A stretch of DNA of 64,000 nt from Chryseobacterium indicum (GTDB lineage: Bacteria; Bacteroidota; Bacteroidia; Flavobacteriales; Weeksellaceae): contig NZ_JACSGT010000003.1 of assembly GCF_021504595.1 (NCBI RefSeq), forward strand, positions 124,001 through 188,000. Reading direction: 5' to 3'. The position numbers and the translations under genes were made by a program. Under the pieces are notes generated by a model. It was not told the origin of the DNA, did no database searches, and worked only from the letters and a program-made list of their open reading frames with translations. The stretch's first letter is position 1. Each line of letters opens with the position of its first letter. Of the stretch, positions 39,854 through 50,019 are shown piece by piece.

Positions 39854-40387
39854 ATGAAAAAAAACTTAAAGCTGGCAGTTGTATTAATCATTACACTTGC
39901 AAGTATGAATGTAAATGCTCAAAAAAAGGCAGCGGTAAAAACCTCAAAACCAACAACCGAAAATAAAACCGCCAAGCCAACAAAGCAGGAAACAATGGAT
40001 TGGATTGCCGGGAAAATGAAAGAAAATTTATTGGAGCGTTATAAATTTAGTTCTTATAATAATGGTGTTTTTACTTTTACAACGGCACTTAATGAAAATT
40101 CTACGTGTACTTCTTCAATTGACTTAAATAAAGTTACAGGCATAAGTAATGAGTATTCTAACGATTTTTATGTCGCCGGAAAAGCTTTACAAAGCACTTC
40201 GTGTCCTGATAGAAGAGATTGGAGTGGTGTATACGAGAATATATCTATTAGTGGTCCTAATTATAATGAATATCATATATTTTTCAATTTTACTCCGGAC
40301 CAAGCTTTGGTAGAAAGGTTGAAAAAAGCATTTACCACTTTAGTTGAATATAATTCAACACGAAAAGGGGCTGATGAGAAGTTTTAA
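39854..40387 (+). CDS. secreted hypothetical protein
   Basis: A 177-residue protein with a clear signal peptide (MKKNLKLAVVLIITLASMNVNAQ) and a lysine/threonine-rich linker. The mature domain has two cysteines (CTSSID, TSCPDRRD) that may pair. No family recognised. Monocistronic, ended by the terminator at 40433. Confidence 0.65.
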   Translation: MKKNLKLAVVLIITLASMNVNAQKKAAVKTSKPTTENKTAKPTKQETMDWIAGKMKENLLERYKFSSYNNGVFTFTTALNENSTCTSSIDLNKVTGISNEYSNDFYVAGKALQSTSCPDRRDWSGVYENISISGPNYNEYHIFFNFTPDQALVERLKKAFTTLVEYNSTRKGADEKF

Positions 40388-40432
40388 TAAAAAAACAGGA
40401 CTTATAGAAAAACAAAAAATTTAGATAATTAT

Positions 40433-40458
40433 GCCAGTGCAAAAGCATTGGCTTTTTT
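40433..40458 (+). terminator. rho-independent terminator
   Basis: Stem GCCAGTGC/GCATTGGC, loop AAAA, six-T tail. It follows the secreted protein gene. Confidence 0.85.
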
Positions 40459-40622
40459 ATAGATATTATAGATTTATAATAAATGACTTTACATCACCGT
40501 ATGTGCTATCGATATGAAAATCTGCAATAAAAGGGCTACGAATTTCAAATCTGTACTATTGAGATACAGCGCTATGTTTATTTTCATCCTGATTACCCGT
40601 TCTTTCGTAAAAAATAAAGGGA

Positions 40623-40991
40623 CTATTCATCAATCAGTAATTCCGTCTTTTTTATAACGTTTCGCAGGTGTTCTTCGTGTGTATCTGCCCAATTGCCCAA
40701 AGCTGCAATTACCGGAATTAAAGTCTTCCCGAACTCTGTAAGTGAATATTCAACCTTTGGAGGAACAACCGGATAGATCATTTTGGAAACCAACTCGTGA
40801 TCTTCGAGCTCTTTCAGCTGAATATTCAGAACTCTTCTGGAAGCATCGGGAATTTTACGCTGCAGTTCGCTTGGGCGCTTATAACCTTCGTTAATGAACC
40901 ACAGCAAACGGATTTTCCATTTTCCGTAAAGTACTTCGCCGATCAGATCCAGACCGCAATTAAGATTCAGTGGAATTTTTCTTTCTCTCAT
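40623..40991 (-). CDS. HxlR-family transcriptional regulator
   Basis: A 122-residue winged-helix protein. LIGEVLYGKWKIRLLWFINEG.KRPSELQRKIPDASRRVLNIQLKELEDHELV is the standard HxlR core, with Cys15 before it (LNCGLDLIG). Binds DNA as a dimer. Divergent from the SDR/NTF2 pair with a 128-bp intergenic region, so it most likely regulates that pair and itself. Confidence 0.88.
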   Translation of the reverse strand: MRERKIPLNLNCGLDLIGEVLYGKWKIRLLWFINEGYKRPSELQRKIPDASRRVLNIQLKELEDHELVSKMIYPVVPPKVEYSLTEFGKTLIPVIAALGNWADTHEEHLRNVIKKTELLIDE

Positions 40992-41119
40992 ATAACAAAT
41001 TTAGATGAATGTACCAAAACATACAATAGGGGAAAAATTTATCCCTATATGAATCGGTTTTCCGTACTTGTACAAACTGTTTTTATCCCTCAATTTTGTC
41101 CTATAAATCATTCTTAAAA

Positions 41120-41911
41120 ATGGAACAATTTAATTTCAACAACGAGTTATCCGGCAGAACTGCATTGGTAACAGGAGGTACAAAAGGAGCCGGAAAAGCT
41201 ATTGCCGAAAGACTTTTGCAGGCAGGTGCAACGGTTATCATCACCGCAAGAAATGCACCGGAGGAAGAAAACAGCCATCTGCATTTCATTCCTTCAGATT
41301 TAAGCAAACCGGAAGGGATACAGAAAGTAATCACGGAAGTGCTTTCAGCTTACGGAAAGCTGGATATTCTTATTAACAACCTTGGCGGTTCATCTACACC
41401 GGCAGGCGGTTTTGCCGCATTATCCGACGAAGACTGGGAGTCTACTTTTCAGGCTAATCTCTTTGCTCCTGTACGTCTGGACAGAGGATTTTTACCGCAG
41501 ATGATCGAGAGAAAAAGCGGTATTATTATCCACATCGCATCCATTCAGGGTAAACTGCCGCTTTATGATTCCACTCTGCCTTACGCTGCTGCAAAAGCAG
41601 GATTGAGAAACTATAGTAAAAGTTTATCAAACGAAGTGACTCCTAAAGGTGTTCGAGTACTGACGGTTTCTCCGGGCTGGATCAATACGACCGCATCGGA
41701 AGCATGGCTGGGTGAAATTGCAAGAAACTCAAACAGTACCGTAGAGGAAGCTCAGCAAAGCGTGATGGATGCCTTGGGCGGCATTCCTTTCGGAAGACCT
41801 GCCGAACCGAAAGAAGTGGCAGAACTGGTGGGCTTTCTGGTATCACCAAGAGCCCGTTATTTAACAGGAGCCGAATTTGTAATCGATGGCGGTACGATAC
41901 CTACAGTTTAA
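41120..41911 (+). CDS. SDR-family oxidoreductase
   Basis: A 263-residue protein from ATG 41120. ALVTGGTKGAGKAIAERLL (NAD(P) loop), DILINNLGGS, active-site Ser..YAAAKAGLRNYSKSL with YxxxK, and C-terminal RPAEPKEVAELVGFLVSPRARYLTGAEFVIDGG. A normal classical SDR; substrate unknown. Followed after 20 bp by an NTF2-like protein and controlled by the divergent HxlR gene. Such trios often respond to quinones or aldehydes, which is only a guess here. Confidence 0.9.
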   Translation: MEQFNFNNELSGRTALVTGGTKGAGKAIAERLLQAGATVIITARNAPEEENSHLHFIPSDLSKPEGIQKVITEVLSAYGKLDILINNLGGSSTPAGGFAALSDEDWESTFQANLFAPVRLDRGFLPQMIERKSGIIIHIASIQGKLPLYDSTLPYAAAKAGLRNYSKSLSNEVTPKGVRVLTVSPGWINTTASEAWLGEIARNSNSTVEEAQQSVMDALGGIPFGRPAEPKEVAELVGFLVSPRARYLTGAEFVIDGGTIPTV

Positions 41912-41931
41912 TCATCTAAAAAAATAATACA

Positions 41932-42249
41932 ATGAATTTACCAAAAGTAATAACAGATCTTGTAGAGGCACAGAATAATTTCGACAGCCTTGCTTATGCC
42001 GAGTGTTTCTCTGAAACAGCAGTAGTTTTTGACGAAGGAAAAACGCATACGGGAAAAAAAGAAATTCAGGAATGGATAAAAGAAGCCAATGAAAAATACC
42101 AGTCTGTAATGGCTCCTGTAGCCTATTCTGAGACCGAAGAAATCCTGAAAGCTGAGGTATCCGGTAATTTTCCGGGCAGCCCGATTGTTTTATCCTATCA
42201 TTTAAAATTGGAGGACGGACTTATTCAGTCTCTAAAGATCACCGGCTGA
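41932..42249 (+). CDS. NTF2/SnoaL-like protein
   Basis: A 105-residue protein: LVEAQNNFDSLAYAECFSETAVVFDEGKTHTGKKEIQEWI is a SnoaL-like opening, then beta strands to LEDGLIQSLKITG. Cone-shaped small-molecule fold. It pairs with the SDR upstream and ends in a terminator. Confidence 0.8.
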   Translation: MNLPKVITDLVEAQNNFDSLAYAECFSETAVVFDEGKTHTGKKEIQEWIKEANEKYQSVMAPVAYSETEEILKAEVSGNFPGSPIVLSYHLKLEDGLIQSLKITG

Positions 42250-42282
42250 TTATTGACAGCTGAAAAATGTTTCAAAGTTCAG

Positions 42283-42306
42283 GCTGAAGCGTATGCTTCA
42301 GCTTTT
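42283..42306 (+). terminator. rho-independent terminator
   Basis: Stem GCTGAAGC/GCTTCAGC, loop GTAT, short T tail. It ends the SDR-NTF2 transcript. Confidence 0.8.
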
Positions 42307-42524
42307 GCGGTCTGAAAGATTTTCTAATTAAGTTTTTCTAAACTCATTTTAGATGTAACCGCAAAAAAGACAAAGACTTTATTGAATTTATATGTTCTTT
42401 TTTTCCATTTAAGCAGTAAACTTAAACCCCTAAAGTGCTACAATCTTTTGCCTCTTTTGCGGTGAAAAAGATTAGACAAGTCTACTATTAAAATCAACTG
42501 TAGTACACTGAAAATATGTGGCGC

Positions 42525-42795
42525 ATGAATAAAAATATATTGCGCAACAAAAAAAATGTAGGGAGCAATGACGAAAATGTAGTGAGCAACGATAAAAATA
42601 CACTGCGCTGAACTAAAAATATACTGTGCTAAAGTAAAAATGCCGAGAAGCAGAATAAAAATACAGTGAGCAATAACAAAAATGCAGTGAGCAATGATAA
42701 AAATATACTGCGCTGTACTAAAAATACGCTGTGCTAAAGTAAAAATGCCGAGAACTCAAATAAAAACATAGTAAGCCAGAATAAAAATTGAAAGA
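42525..42795. repeat. 21-bp tandem repeat, about 13 units
   Basis: Repeated TAAAAATAnnCTGnGCTAAAG-type units, exact period 21. On the plus strand one frame reads as a heptad resembling NxVSNDK, but stops (TGA, TAA) fall in several units. It may be a decayed heptad-repeat gene or a non-coding minisatellite. Confidence 0.8.
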
Positions 42796-42904
42796 AGTAT
42801 TATAAAACGGCATTGAGCTTTCTAAAAAAACCGCTGTTGTAAGAAAAAAATAAAGAGCCACATCGATTATGCAATGTATTTTAATGAATAGGATGTTTAA
42901 AGTA

Positions 42905-43085
42905 AAAAGAGGTTGCTCCTTTAGGAGCAGAATCTGTGTAGAAATAAGAATAAATCCGTCAATCAATCCATAGGATTGATATCTTAAAACGATAAATTTT
43001 CTAAAGATAGCGTTCCTACGGAACGCAGAATGCCTTGCGAATATGTTTTCTACACAGATAAAACTCTATAGAGTTTTCTACCATT
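42905..43085. repeat. string of short perfect palindromes
   Basis: TGCTCCTTTAGGAGCA, CAATCCATAGGATTG, GCGTTCCTACGGAACGC and AACTCTATAGAGTT follow one another, bracketed by ATCTGTGTAGAAA and its complement. A composite intergenic repeat of a kind common in flavobacteria. No gene; the small frame crossing its end is not convincing. The remaining 200 bp to 43286 show nothing. Confidence 0.65.
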
Positions 43086-43286
43086 TTACTTTAAACAACT
43101 TTGAAAATAAAAAGATATGCGAAAAACGTTTTTATTGCAAAAATTGTCTGGAAAAAATGCAGAAAAAATTATTACAAAATAATATATTTATCGCCCCGAT
43201 GTTACTGTATATTTGGTTATTTTTAACGAAATTATTTTTCGGTTTATACATTATATAATACCAGAAATCAGCCTTTAATTAAAACC

Positions 43287-45362
43287 ATGAAAGATACAGA
43301 TACTATTATCAGCCAGCTCGAAAACACTCTCAATATTAAATTTGAAAAAGAAAATCCCAAAGACGAAAACCTTTGCTATATTTCAGAAAGATTAAGTTAT
43401 TTAACGCTTTCAAATATTCACCTTGAAAATTTCTCTGTTCTAGAACCTATTTTCAACACTCTGCAAACACTCATATTAACAGAATGTTCTATTTCGGATG
43501 CTAAAGATCTGCATCTTCTGTATGGACTAGATCATCTTAAAATGAAGAAATGTTCTATTTTCACGGAAGATACTTTTGATCCGAATATTTCAAAAGCTGA
43601 AACCATTCCCGGAAATTTCTCTAATATCAGTCTGGAAGATATGGATATTCCCCATCCCGGATTTTTCCTGCCTGTCTCTAACTATCTTTATAATTTTTCA
43701 TTCACAAGATGTAAAGTCGGTAACATTTCTGAACTGAATCTTTTTCCCAGACTAAACAGTCTCACGATAGAAGACACCCGTTTCAACGAATCAGAAAACG
43801 ATATTCAATATCAAAGAGAAACGAAAGGTGGATTAAGATTTTTAATTTTCGACAGTATGAAATTGAAGAACTTCGATTTCTTTATTCCTGTATCGAAAGA
43901 AATAACCGTTTTAAAATTATACAACTGCGAACTGGACAGTTTAAAAGACATCAGTCAGTTTCCTGATCTGAAAAGGCTTTATCTTGATCCTGACTTAAAA
44001 ATTAATGATTCCAATCCTGATTATGATAATTCAAAAAAGTTTACACTTAAAGAATGCGTTATTGAATCATTTGTATCATTTTATGACTGGACTCCGGATG
44101 TGGTACAGCCTGATTTTGATGCAAAACTGCTCCTTTCTGCAGCTCCTTATCTCCGAAATCTGACAGTAGAAGGATACAAACTCACCCATACGGATTATCT
44201 GAAACATTTACCAAAGTTAGATCAACTCACCTTTGAAAAATGTACCGTAGATCTGGAAGATTATTTATCTGTGGCACCACAAATTAAAAAGATAAGGTTC
44301 CGTATGACTGAGATAAAAAACCAGAATGCCTTCAGGTATTTTATAAAACTGAAAAAGATAGATTTTTCAGTGAATCGTTATGAAGAACAATATTTTGTAG
44401 ATATCGAAAAGCTTTTGCCTCTGAAAGAAAGTTTAAAAAAAATCAACCTTCTCGATCGTGAAGTCTTTTTGAATATTGAGCAGATAAAATATTTTACAGC
44501 ATTAGAAAAGCTTATTATCACAGCAACATCTTTGGAATTTGCACAAGAGATTCTTTCTATTGAATCTCTTAAAAATCTGGAGCTGGGAATTTATCCTCAA
44601 GAGGATAAGCCGGAAAATAACAGATCTTTTATTCTGGATTTACAACATCTTAAAAATGTTGAAAAATTACAGTTATATACCAATGAAGATTTTTATTTTA
44701 GAGGAATCGGTTATTTAAAATCTTTGAAAATGCTTATTTTAGAAGATGATGGTGATTTGGAAAATTTAGCGCAGTTGCCGTCACTCAAAAAACTATTTAT
44801 TGAGGTAAGTGAGATTGATAAACTCCCTCGTTTAGAGCAGGTAAAAGTACTTAAACTATATAGCAGAGGAAAATATTGTAAAATAAATCTACCTGATAAA
44901 TTTCCCAATCTTAAAAAACTTGATTTAACCACATCACAAAAGCAAAAAATAAAACTCAACGATTTGGAAAAATTAAAAATACTTACACTCTTTGGAAGCG
45001 ATTTTGATGGCATTGTATCTTTAGAAAATCTCCCCAAACTTGAGGAACTGGATCTCGGTTATTGCGGGCTTTCCAAAGTAACTAAACTGGATAATCTTAC
45101 CCATTTAAAAACATTAAATCTGGAAGAAAACGAAATTGAAAACATCGATGGTTTAGAAAACTTGAAAAATCTGGAACGCCTGAACCTCTTTGATAACAAA
45201 ATCGACGATATCAGTGTATTGAATAAGCTCCCCAAGCTTCGTGAAGCTAATCTTGCCGGGAACAAAATAAAAAAAGTAGATGCCGAAAAACAGCTCGACA
45301 ACCCAGAAGTGGCAATCTGGTACTACAGACCTTTTACTCCTTTCCAAATAATTATTGACTAG
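43287..45362 (+). CDS. cytosolic leucine-rich-repeat protein
   Basis: A 691-residue protein. It starts KDTDTIISQLENTLNIKFE and has no signal peptide. Irregular LRRs run through the whole length and become canonical near the end (LDNLTHLKTLNLEENEIENI, LENLKNLERLNLFDNKIDDI). A short C-terminal cap follows. A paralogue of the next gene: the order of blocks is the same and IPHPGFFLPVSN recurs. Likely a protein-binding scaffold; partner unknown. Stands after a large repeat-rich gap. Confidence 0.75.
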   Translation: MKDTDTIISQLENTLNIKFEKENPKDENLCYISERLSYLTLSNIHLENFSVLEPIFNTLQTLILTECSISDAKDLHLLYGLDHLKMKKCSIFTEDTFDPNISKAETIPGNFSNISLEDMDIPHPGFFLPVSNYLYNFSFTRCKVGNISELNLFPRLNSLTIEDTRFNESENDIQYQRETKGGLRFLIFDSMKLKNFDFFIPVSKEITVLKLYNCELDSLKDISQFPDLKRLYLDPDLKINDSNPDYDNSKKFTLKECVIESFVSFYDWTPDVVQPDFDAKLLLSAAPYLRNLTVEGYKLTHTDYLKHLPKLDQLTFEKCTVDLEDYLSVAPQIKKIRFRMTEIKNQNAFRYFIKLKKIDFSVNRYEEQYFVDIEKLLPLKESLKKINLLDREVFLNIEQIKYFTALEKLIITATSLEFAQEILSIESLKNLELGIYPQEDKPENNRSFILDLQHLKNVEKLQLYTNEDFYFRGIGYLKSLKMLILEDDGDLENLAQLPSLKKLFIEVSEIDKLPRLEQVKVLKLYSRGKYCKINLPDKFPNLKKLDLTTSQKQKIKLNDLEKLKILTLFGSDFDGIVSLENLPKLEELDLGYCGLSKVTKLDNLTHLKTLNLEENEIENIDGLENLKNLERLNLFDNKIDDISVLNKLPKLREANLAGNKIKKVDAEKQLDNPEVAIWYYRPFTPFQIIID

Positions 45363-45427
45363 GAAACACAGCCTGAAAAAAATTCTAAGTAATAAAAAAG
45401 AGCTTACTTTTTAACCTAATTTAAAAT

Positions 45428-47536
45428 ATGAGTGATCCTAAAACTATTACCCAAAAACTTGAAGATTCCCTTAATATCAAATTTGAAGAATGGGACAGAA
45501 AAATAAAAAAGAGCGGAAAATCTTATTATAATGGCTATAATCATTTATATCTCTCAAACTTACATTTTGAAGATTTCTCTGCGCTTGAGCCTGTTTTTGA
45601 CAAAATTCATTATTTGACATTAACAGAATGTTCCATCGCCAGTCTGGAAGATATAGAAAAAATAAAACTGCAATACCTCACGCTTAGAAAATGTTCTATT
45701 GAAGCAACTTTCGATCCTGATATTCCAAAAGCCAAAACCTCACATGGTCATTTTCAATGTTTAATTCTGGAAGAGATGAATCTTCCACATCCCGGATTTT
45801 TCCTGCCTGTTTCCAATCATCTGGAATATGTTACCTTTACTAAATGTACAGTTAATAATATTCAGGAACTAAATCTTTTTCCTGCTTTATATAGTCTTAC
45901 AATCAATGACACCAATTTCATTGAGGCAAAAAGCGACATTCAATATCAACGAAATAAAGGAAAATTTACTTTTTTAGATTTTGAGAATATGAAGTTGAAG
46001 AACTTTAATCTCTTCATCCCAATTTCAAATGGGGTAAGTAATTTGTCTTTACACAATTGTGAAATAGAGAGCTTAAAAAGTATCTGTCAGTTCCCTGATT
46101 TAAAAAAACTAGGTTTACACCCTGATATAAAAATTCATGATCTTATTATTCCTGATCATGATATAAAACCCTTTGAGCTGGAGAGATGTGTGATCTCGAG
46201 ACAACCACCGAAGTTTGGTTGGGATCCGGACTGGACTATCCAAAATTTTGATACAAAACTTCTGGCATCAATAGCCCCTTATATCAAACATTTGATGATA
46301 GAAGATTACAACCTCATCAATACAGATTACCTAGAAAACTTTTCAAAATTAAATGAACTTTATTTTAACAGATGTTCTATTGATCTGAATGATTATTCAT
46401 CAATAGCACCACAGATTCAGCAGATTAACTTTGAAGGAACGGAGGTCAGAAATCAAAAGGCTTTCAGATATTTTACAAAGCTGGAAAACATCCGGTTCCA
46501 TGCCGAACATTCCGGAAGAGGAGATCATCATATAAATATTAAGAAACTTTTACCTCTGAAACGAAGTTTAAAAGGTTTTGATGTATGGGATTCGAATGAC
46601 ATTGGGATGATTAAAAATCTGAATGAAATAAAACATTTTACTGCCTTAGAAAAAATTAAAACCTCAACAGACTGTCTTGAAATTGCTCAGGATATTTTGG
46701 CAATAAATTCCCTTAAAGAGCTTCTCCTTATTATTGAGAAACAAAAAAAGAAAAAGAAAAAGAAACATAAAATTGCAGAGCCTATAACACTGGATTTACA
46801 AGAACTGAAAAATATTGAAAATTTATGGTTATCCACATGTAATAATTTTTATTTTGAAGGATTAGGACATCTCAAATCCTTACAGACACTTACACTAAGT
46901 GATGATGGTGATCTGGAAAATCTCGCTCTGTTACCTGCACTTGAAAAACTTATTGTGGAGGGAGAAATCATCAATAAACTACCCAGATTAGAGCAATTAA
47001 AAATATTAGACTTAAAAATTGAAAAAAACTGCGAAGTTCCCGTAACATTGTTAAATAAATTTCCAAATCTTGAAAAACTTAGAGTGAGTTTTTATGGTGA
47101 ACAAAAAATAGATTTTAGTGGATTAGATAAATTAAAAGTTTTGATTTGTGAATGCTACAATTTTGAAAATGTAATCGCTTTTGAGAACATGCCCAACCTT
47201 GAAGAACTTGATCTTAGTCGCTGTGAGATTTCCCGTATATCCAAACTAGATCATCTTATCAATTTAAAAACACTTGATCTGGCAGAAAATTACATTGAAA
47301 GTCTGGAAGGTCTGGAAAAGCTGAAAAACCTTGAACGCCTGAATCTTTCTTATCATAAAATCTCTGATTTCAGTCTTTTGAATACATTTCCCAAACTTCG
47401 TGAAGTAAATGTTCCCTCTTCTAATATAAAAAAAGAAGATATTGAAAAACAACTTGATAAACCGGAGATTTTACTCTGGATCTATTCTCCTTTTCGCATC
47501 GGCCTTGAAAAATCCCTTTATATATCTGGCAATTAA
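45428..47536 (+). CDS. cytosolic leucine-rich-repeat protein (paralogue)
   Basis: A 702-residue protein sharing the plan of the preceding gene: ITQKLEDSLNIKFE, LPHPGFFLPVSNHLEY, then LRRs, with LDHLINLKTLDLAENYIESL and LEKLKNLERLNLSYHKI near the C-terminus. It has a lysine-rich insertion (KQKKKKKKKHK) in the middle that its sister lacks. Tandem duplication of an LRR gene with substantial divergence suggests selection for varied binding surfaces. Confidence 0.75.
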   Translation: MSDPKTITQKLEDSLNIKFEEWDRKIKKSGKSYYNGYNHLYLSNLHFEDFSALEPVFDKIHYLTLTECSIASLEDIEKIKLQYLTLRKCSIEATFDPDIPKAKTSHGHFQCLILEEMNLPHPGFFLPVSNHLEYVTFTKCTVNNIQELNLFPALYSLTINDTNFIEAKSDIQYQRNKGKFTFLDFENMKLKNFNLFIPISNGVSNLSLHNCEIESLKSICQFPDLKKLGLHPDIKIHDLIIPDHDIKPFELERCVISRQPPKFGWDPDWTIQNFDTKLLASIAPYIKHLMIEDYNLINTDYLENFSKLNELYFNRCSIDLNDYSSIAPQIQQINFEGTEVRNQKAFRYFTKLENIRFHAEHSGRGDHHINIKKLLPLKRSLKGFDVWDSNDIGMIKNLNEIKHFTALEKIKTSTDCLEIAQDILAINSLKELLLIIEKQKKKKKKKHKIAEPITLDLQELKNIENLWLSTCNNFYFEGLGHLKSLQTLTLSDDGDLENLALLPALEKLIVEGEIINKLPRLEQLKILDLKIEKNCEVPVTLLNKFPNLEKLRVSFYGEQKIDFSGLDKLKVLICECYNFENVIAFENMPNLEELDLSRCEISRISKLDHLINLKTLDLAENYIESLEGLEKLKNLERLNLSYHKISDFSLLNTFPKLREVNVPSSNIKKEDIEKQLDKPEILLWIYSPFRIGLEKSLYISGN

Positions 47537-47580
47537 TGATAGTTTTAAACATCAATTAAAAATACCTAAAAACAAAAACT

Positions 47581-47988
47581 ATGTCCTGGAGAAGAATGAA
47601 CCCTGATGAACCTGAAACAATTTACACATCGAATGCCACTGAACTGGAGCAGCTCACTGCAGATTTAAAAACAGTTGCAGACCGCATCATAGAAAACAGA
47701 AAAAATGATGAAGCGACGGAAGCAAAACAGCTGTTATTTTTCATTAATGCCACTAATGGCTACATAAGAATCTTATGGACAAATGAAAACAAAGCCGTCG
47801 GAAACTGGGTCTATCATCTCGACGTACCCAAACTTCATGAAGGTGGTGATGCCTTTGTTTTCGACAAAATATGCTACAGTGCACTTTGGGATTATGCCGA
47901 GGAAAATAATTTTGATGAAGAATACGAACCCATCTATGATATCTTTTACAAAACCGAGCTTACAGACGCTGAAGAATTGTTGATCTGA
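47581..47988 (+). CDS. small acidic protein downstream of LRR genes
   Basis: A 135-residue acidic protein (DPETIYTSNATELEQLTADL-like start, EENNFDEEYEPIYDIFY near the end). No family recognised. Its size, acidity and position after a duplicated LRR pair recall immunity-type proteins, but nothing confirms that. It ends in a terminator. Confidence 0.55.
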   Translation: MSWRRMNPDEPETIYTSNATELEQLTADLKTVADRIIENRKNDEATEAKQLLFFINATNGYIRILWTNENKAVGNWVYHLDVPKLHEGGDAFVFDKICYSALWDYAEENNFDEEYEPIYDIFYKTELTDAEELLI

Positions 47989-48022
47989 TATCAGGCGCAA
48001 AGATTTCAATACTATAAAATAG

Positions 48023-48058
48023 ACGTGATGTTACTTTGGTAAGATCACGTTTATTTTT
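48023..48058 (+). terminator. rho-independent terminator
   Basis: Stem ACGTGAT/ATCACGT with a 14-nt loop and T-rich tail, after the small acidic gene. Confidence 0.7.
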
Positions 48059-48103
48059 CCTTCTTTCTCTAATAATTGTATATTGCATCCACAACTAATA
48101 TAT

Positions 48104-49879
48104 ATGGAACTTTTATCTGAATTAAAAAAACTTATTACCAACAGCACTAAAGAAAGCATCCAGCAGGCAAAAGATATTGCTTCAGAAAACCAACTCAATG
48201 TAATTGCGGAGATTTGCGATTTCTTTGAAGCAACACTTGATGATGGAAGCTATTATGTACACGAAATCAAACGCTTTTTGTCAGCTAATTTTGAACATTA
48301 CCCTTCCCATCATTTATCTCTTACACCTCTGAATTTTAGCGGCATTGTAATGGATTATTACTATTCTAAAAAAACAATGTTCGGTCCCAGGTTACCGGAT
48401 GCTATAGGCTGCCTGCAAAGCCTTACTTCTTTTGCCTGCGACGGCTGTTTTGATGAGTTGCCTATTGGTTTTGCAAAACTGACCAACCTTAAAAAGCTGG
48501 ATCTCTCTCAAAACAAAATGAAAGAATTTCCGGAAATGATTCTTCGCTTTAAAAAACTTGAACATCTTGATCTTTCGTTAAATTCAGAAATAACAGAGAT
48601 TCCGGATGGGATAGAAAATTTAAAGAAGCTTAAAATATTGAAACTTGGCTACAACGACATTGAAGAACTTCCTCAAAACATTGGGTTATTATCCGACTTG
48701 GAGGAAATTCGTGTTCAGGGCAATAAACTGAAAGCTATTCCGGCATCTTTTGGGTTGCTCACTAAGCTTAAAAAGTGTGATTTTAGTGAGAATGCTATTT
48801 CCGGAATTCCTCAGGAACTCAAAAATCTTGATCAGCTTGAATCTGTAAATTTTTCAGATAACCCTCTCTCTACTGAAGATGAACTTTTGCTGATGCATCT
48901 TAATCCTGCAGCCCATACATTTACATCTATTGAAAAAGCATTAATTTATAAGGATAAAGTTACCATTTTAAACCTTAGCAAACAGAATCTAAAGGAAGTT
49001 CCGCTTACTGTTGGTGAGTTGAAAAATCTGAAAAGTTTGGATCTGAGTGAAAATAAACTTACCGAATTGCCGGAAATAATTATCCAATTGACAGAGCTTA
49101 CTTATCTGAATCTTAACAGAAACCAACTTCAAAAAGCGCATTCAGGAATTGGTAAACTTAAAAAGTTGGAAAATCTGGATTTGTCCCGTAATCAGCTTAC
49201 CGACATCAGCATTGATTTTAGTAAACTAAAGAAACTACATACCTTATCTTTAGATTATAATAAACTTCAGGAATTACCTTCAAGCATAGGTGAGCTCAAA
49301 AAACTTGACTTCCTTTCCATTGCCAATAACAAACTGAATACATTACCAGATACCATTGGAAATCTTAAAAAACTAAGATGTATATTCTTGAATCATAATA
49401 CAATAACGGAATTACCAAAAGAAGTCGGGCAGCTTTCCGGTTTAAAAGTTCTTGAATTGTCATTCAATCAACTGAGCTCTCTGCCACAGGACGCCGAACA
49501 GTTATCAAACTTGAGAGAGTTGAACATGGAAGGAAACCGCCTCAATGAATTTCCGACATCTATCGTCAAACTTAAAAGACTGGAAATACTGGATCTGAGT
49601 GAAAATGACATTAAAGTAATCCCTTCTTCCGTAGAGTACCTGATAAAGCTGAAGGATCTTAATCTGCATGATAACCAGGTAGAAGAACTGCCCGCCTCTA
49701 TTGCAAAAATGCCTGCCTTGTTTTCTATAGGTATGGACAATAATAGGCTGAACGCTTTACCAAAAGAATTGAAGAATGCTAAAAAGCTGAAAGAGCTCTC
49801 ACTCATTGACAATGATTTTACGGAAGAAGAGCAAGACGAAATACAGGATATATTCTCAGAAATTGAATTTATATTTTAA
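48104..49879 (+). CDS. leucine-rich-repeat protein (regular repeats)
   Basis: A 591-residue protein from ATG 48104; a TTG at 48083 would add 7 residues. After a helical N-terminal region, about 15 regular 23-residue LRRs run to the end (L..L..LxLxxNxLxxLPxxIGxL type, for example LKNLKSLDLSENKLTELP and LKKLDFLSIANNKLNTLP). The short-type consensus with LPxxI is like that of bacterial LRRs of ROCO/IpaH type, but no GTPase or ligase domain is present. No signal peptide: cytosolic. Separate transcription unit from the LRR pair upstream. Confidence 0.82.
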   Translation: MELLSELKKLITNSTKESIQQAKDIASENQLNVIAEICDFFEATLDDGSYYVHEIKRFLSANFEHYPSHHLSLTPLNFSGIVMDYYYSKKTMFGPRLPDAIGCLQSLTSFACDGCFDELPIGFAKLTNLKKLDLSQNKMKEFPEMILRFKKLEHLDLSLNSEITEIPDGIENLKKLKILKLGYNDIEELPQNIGLLSDLEEIRVQGNKLKAIPASFGLLTKLKKCDFSENAISGIPQELKNLDQLESVNFSDNPLSTEDELLLMHLNPAAHTFTSIEKALIYKDKVTILNLSKQNLKEVPLTVGELKNLKSLDLSENKLTELPEIIIQLTELTYLNLNRNQLQKAHSGIGKLKKLENLDLSRNQLTDISIDFSKLKKLHTLSLDYNKLQELPSSIGELKKLDFLSIANNKLNTLPDTIGNLKKLRCIFLNHNTITELPKEVGQLSGLKVLELSFNQLSSLPQDAEQLSNLRELNMEGNRLNEFPTSIVKLKRLEILDLSENDIKVIPSSVEYLIKLKDLNLHDNQVEELPASIAKMPALFSIGMDNNRLNALPKELKNAKKLKELSLIDNDFTEEEQDEIQDIFSEIEFIF

Positions 49880-50019
49880 CCTAACTAATCTCAACATATT
49901 ATAAAACCAGATTTCGCTGATTGATAATACTTGACTTTCAGCAATAATATATTCTAAGTAAGGATTACTCATCTGTATTATCGTTTGATAATCTATTTAT
50001 TTACTTCTCATTTGTTTAA

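Noticed and set aside
43043..43258. 71-codon frame before the first LRR gene
   Set aside because: It lies over palindromic repeats, has poor amino-acid composition for a soluble protein and no recognisable start signal or family.
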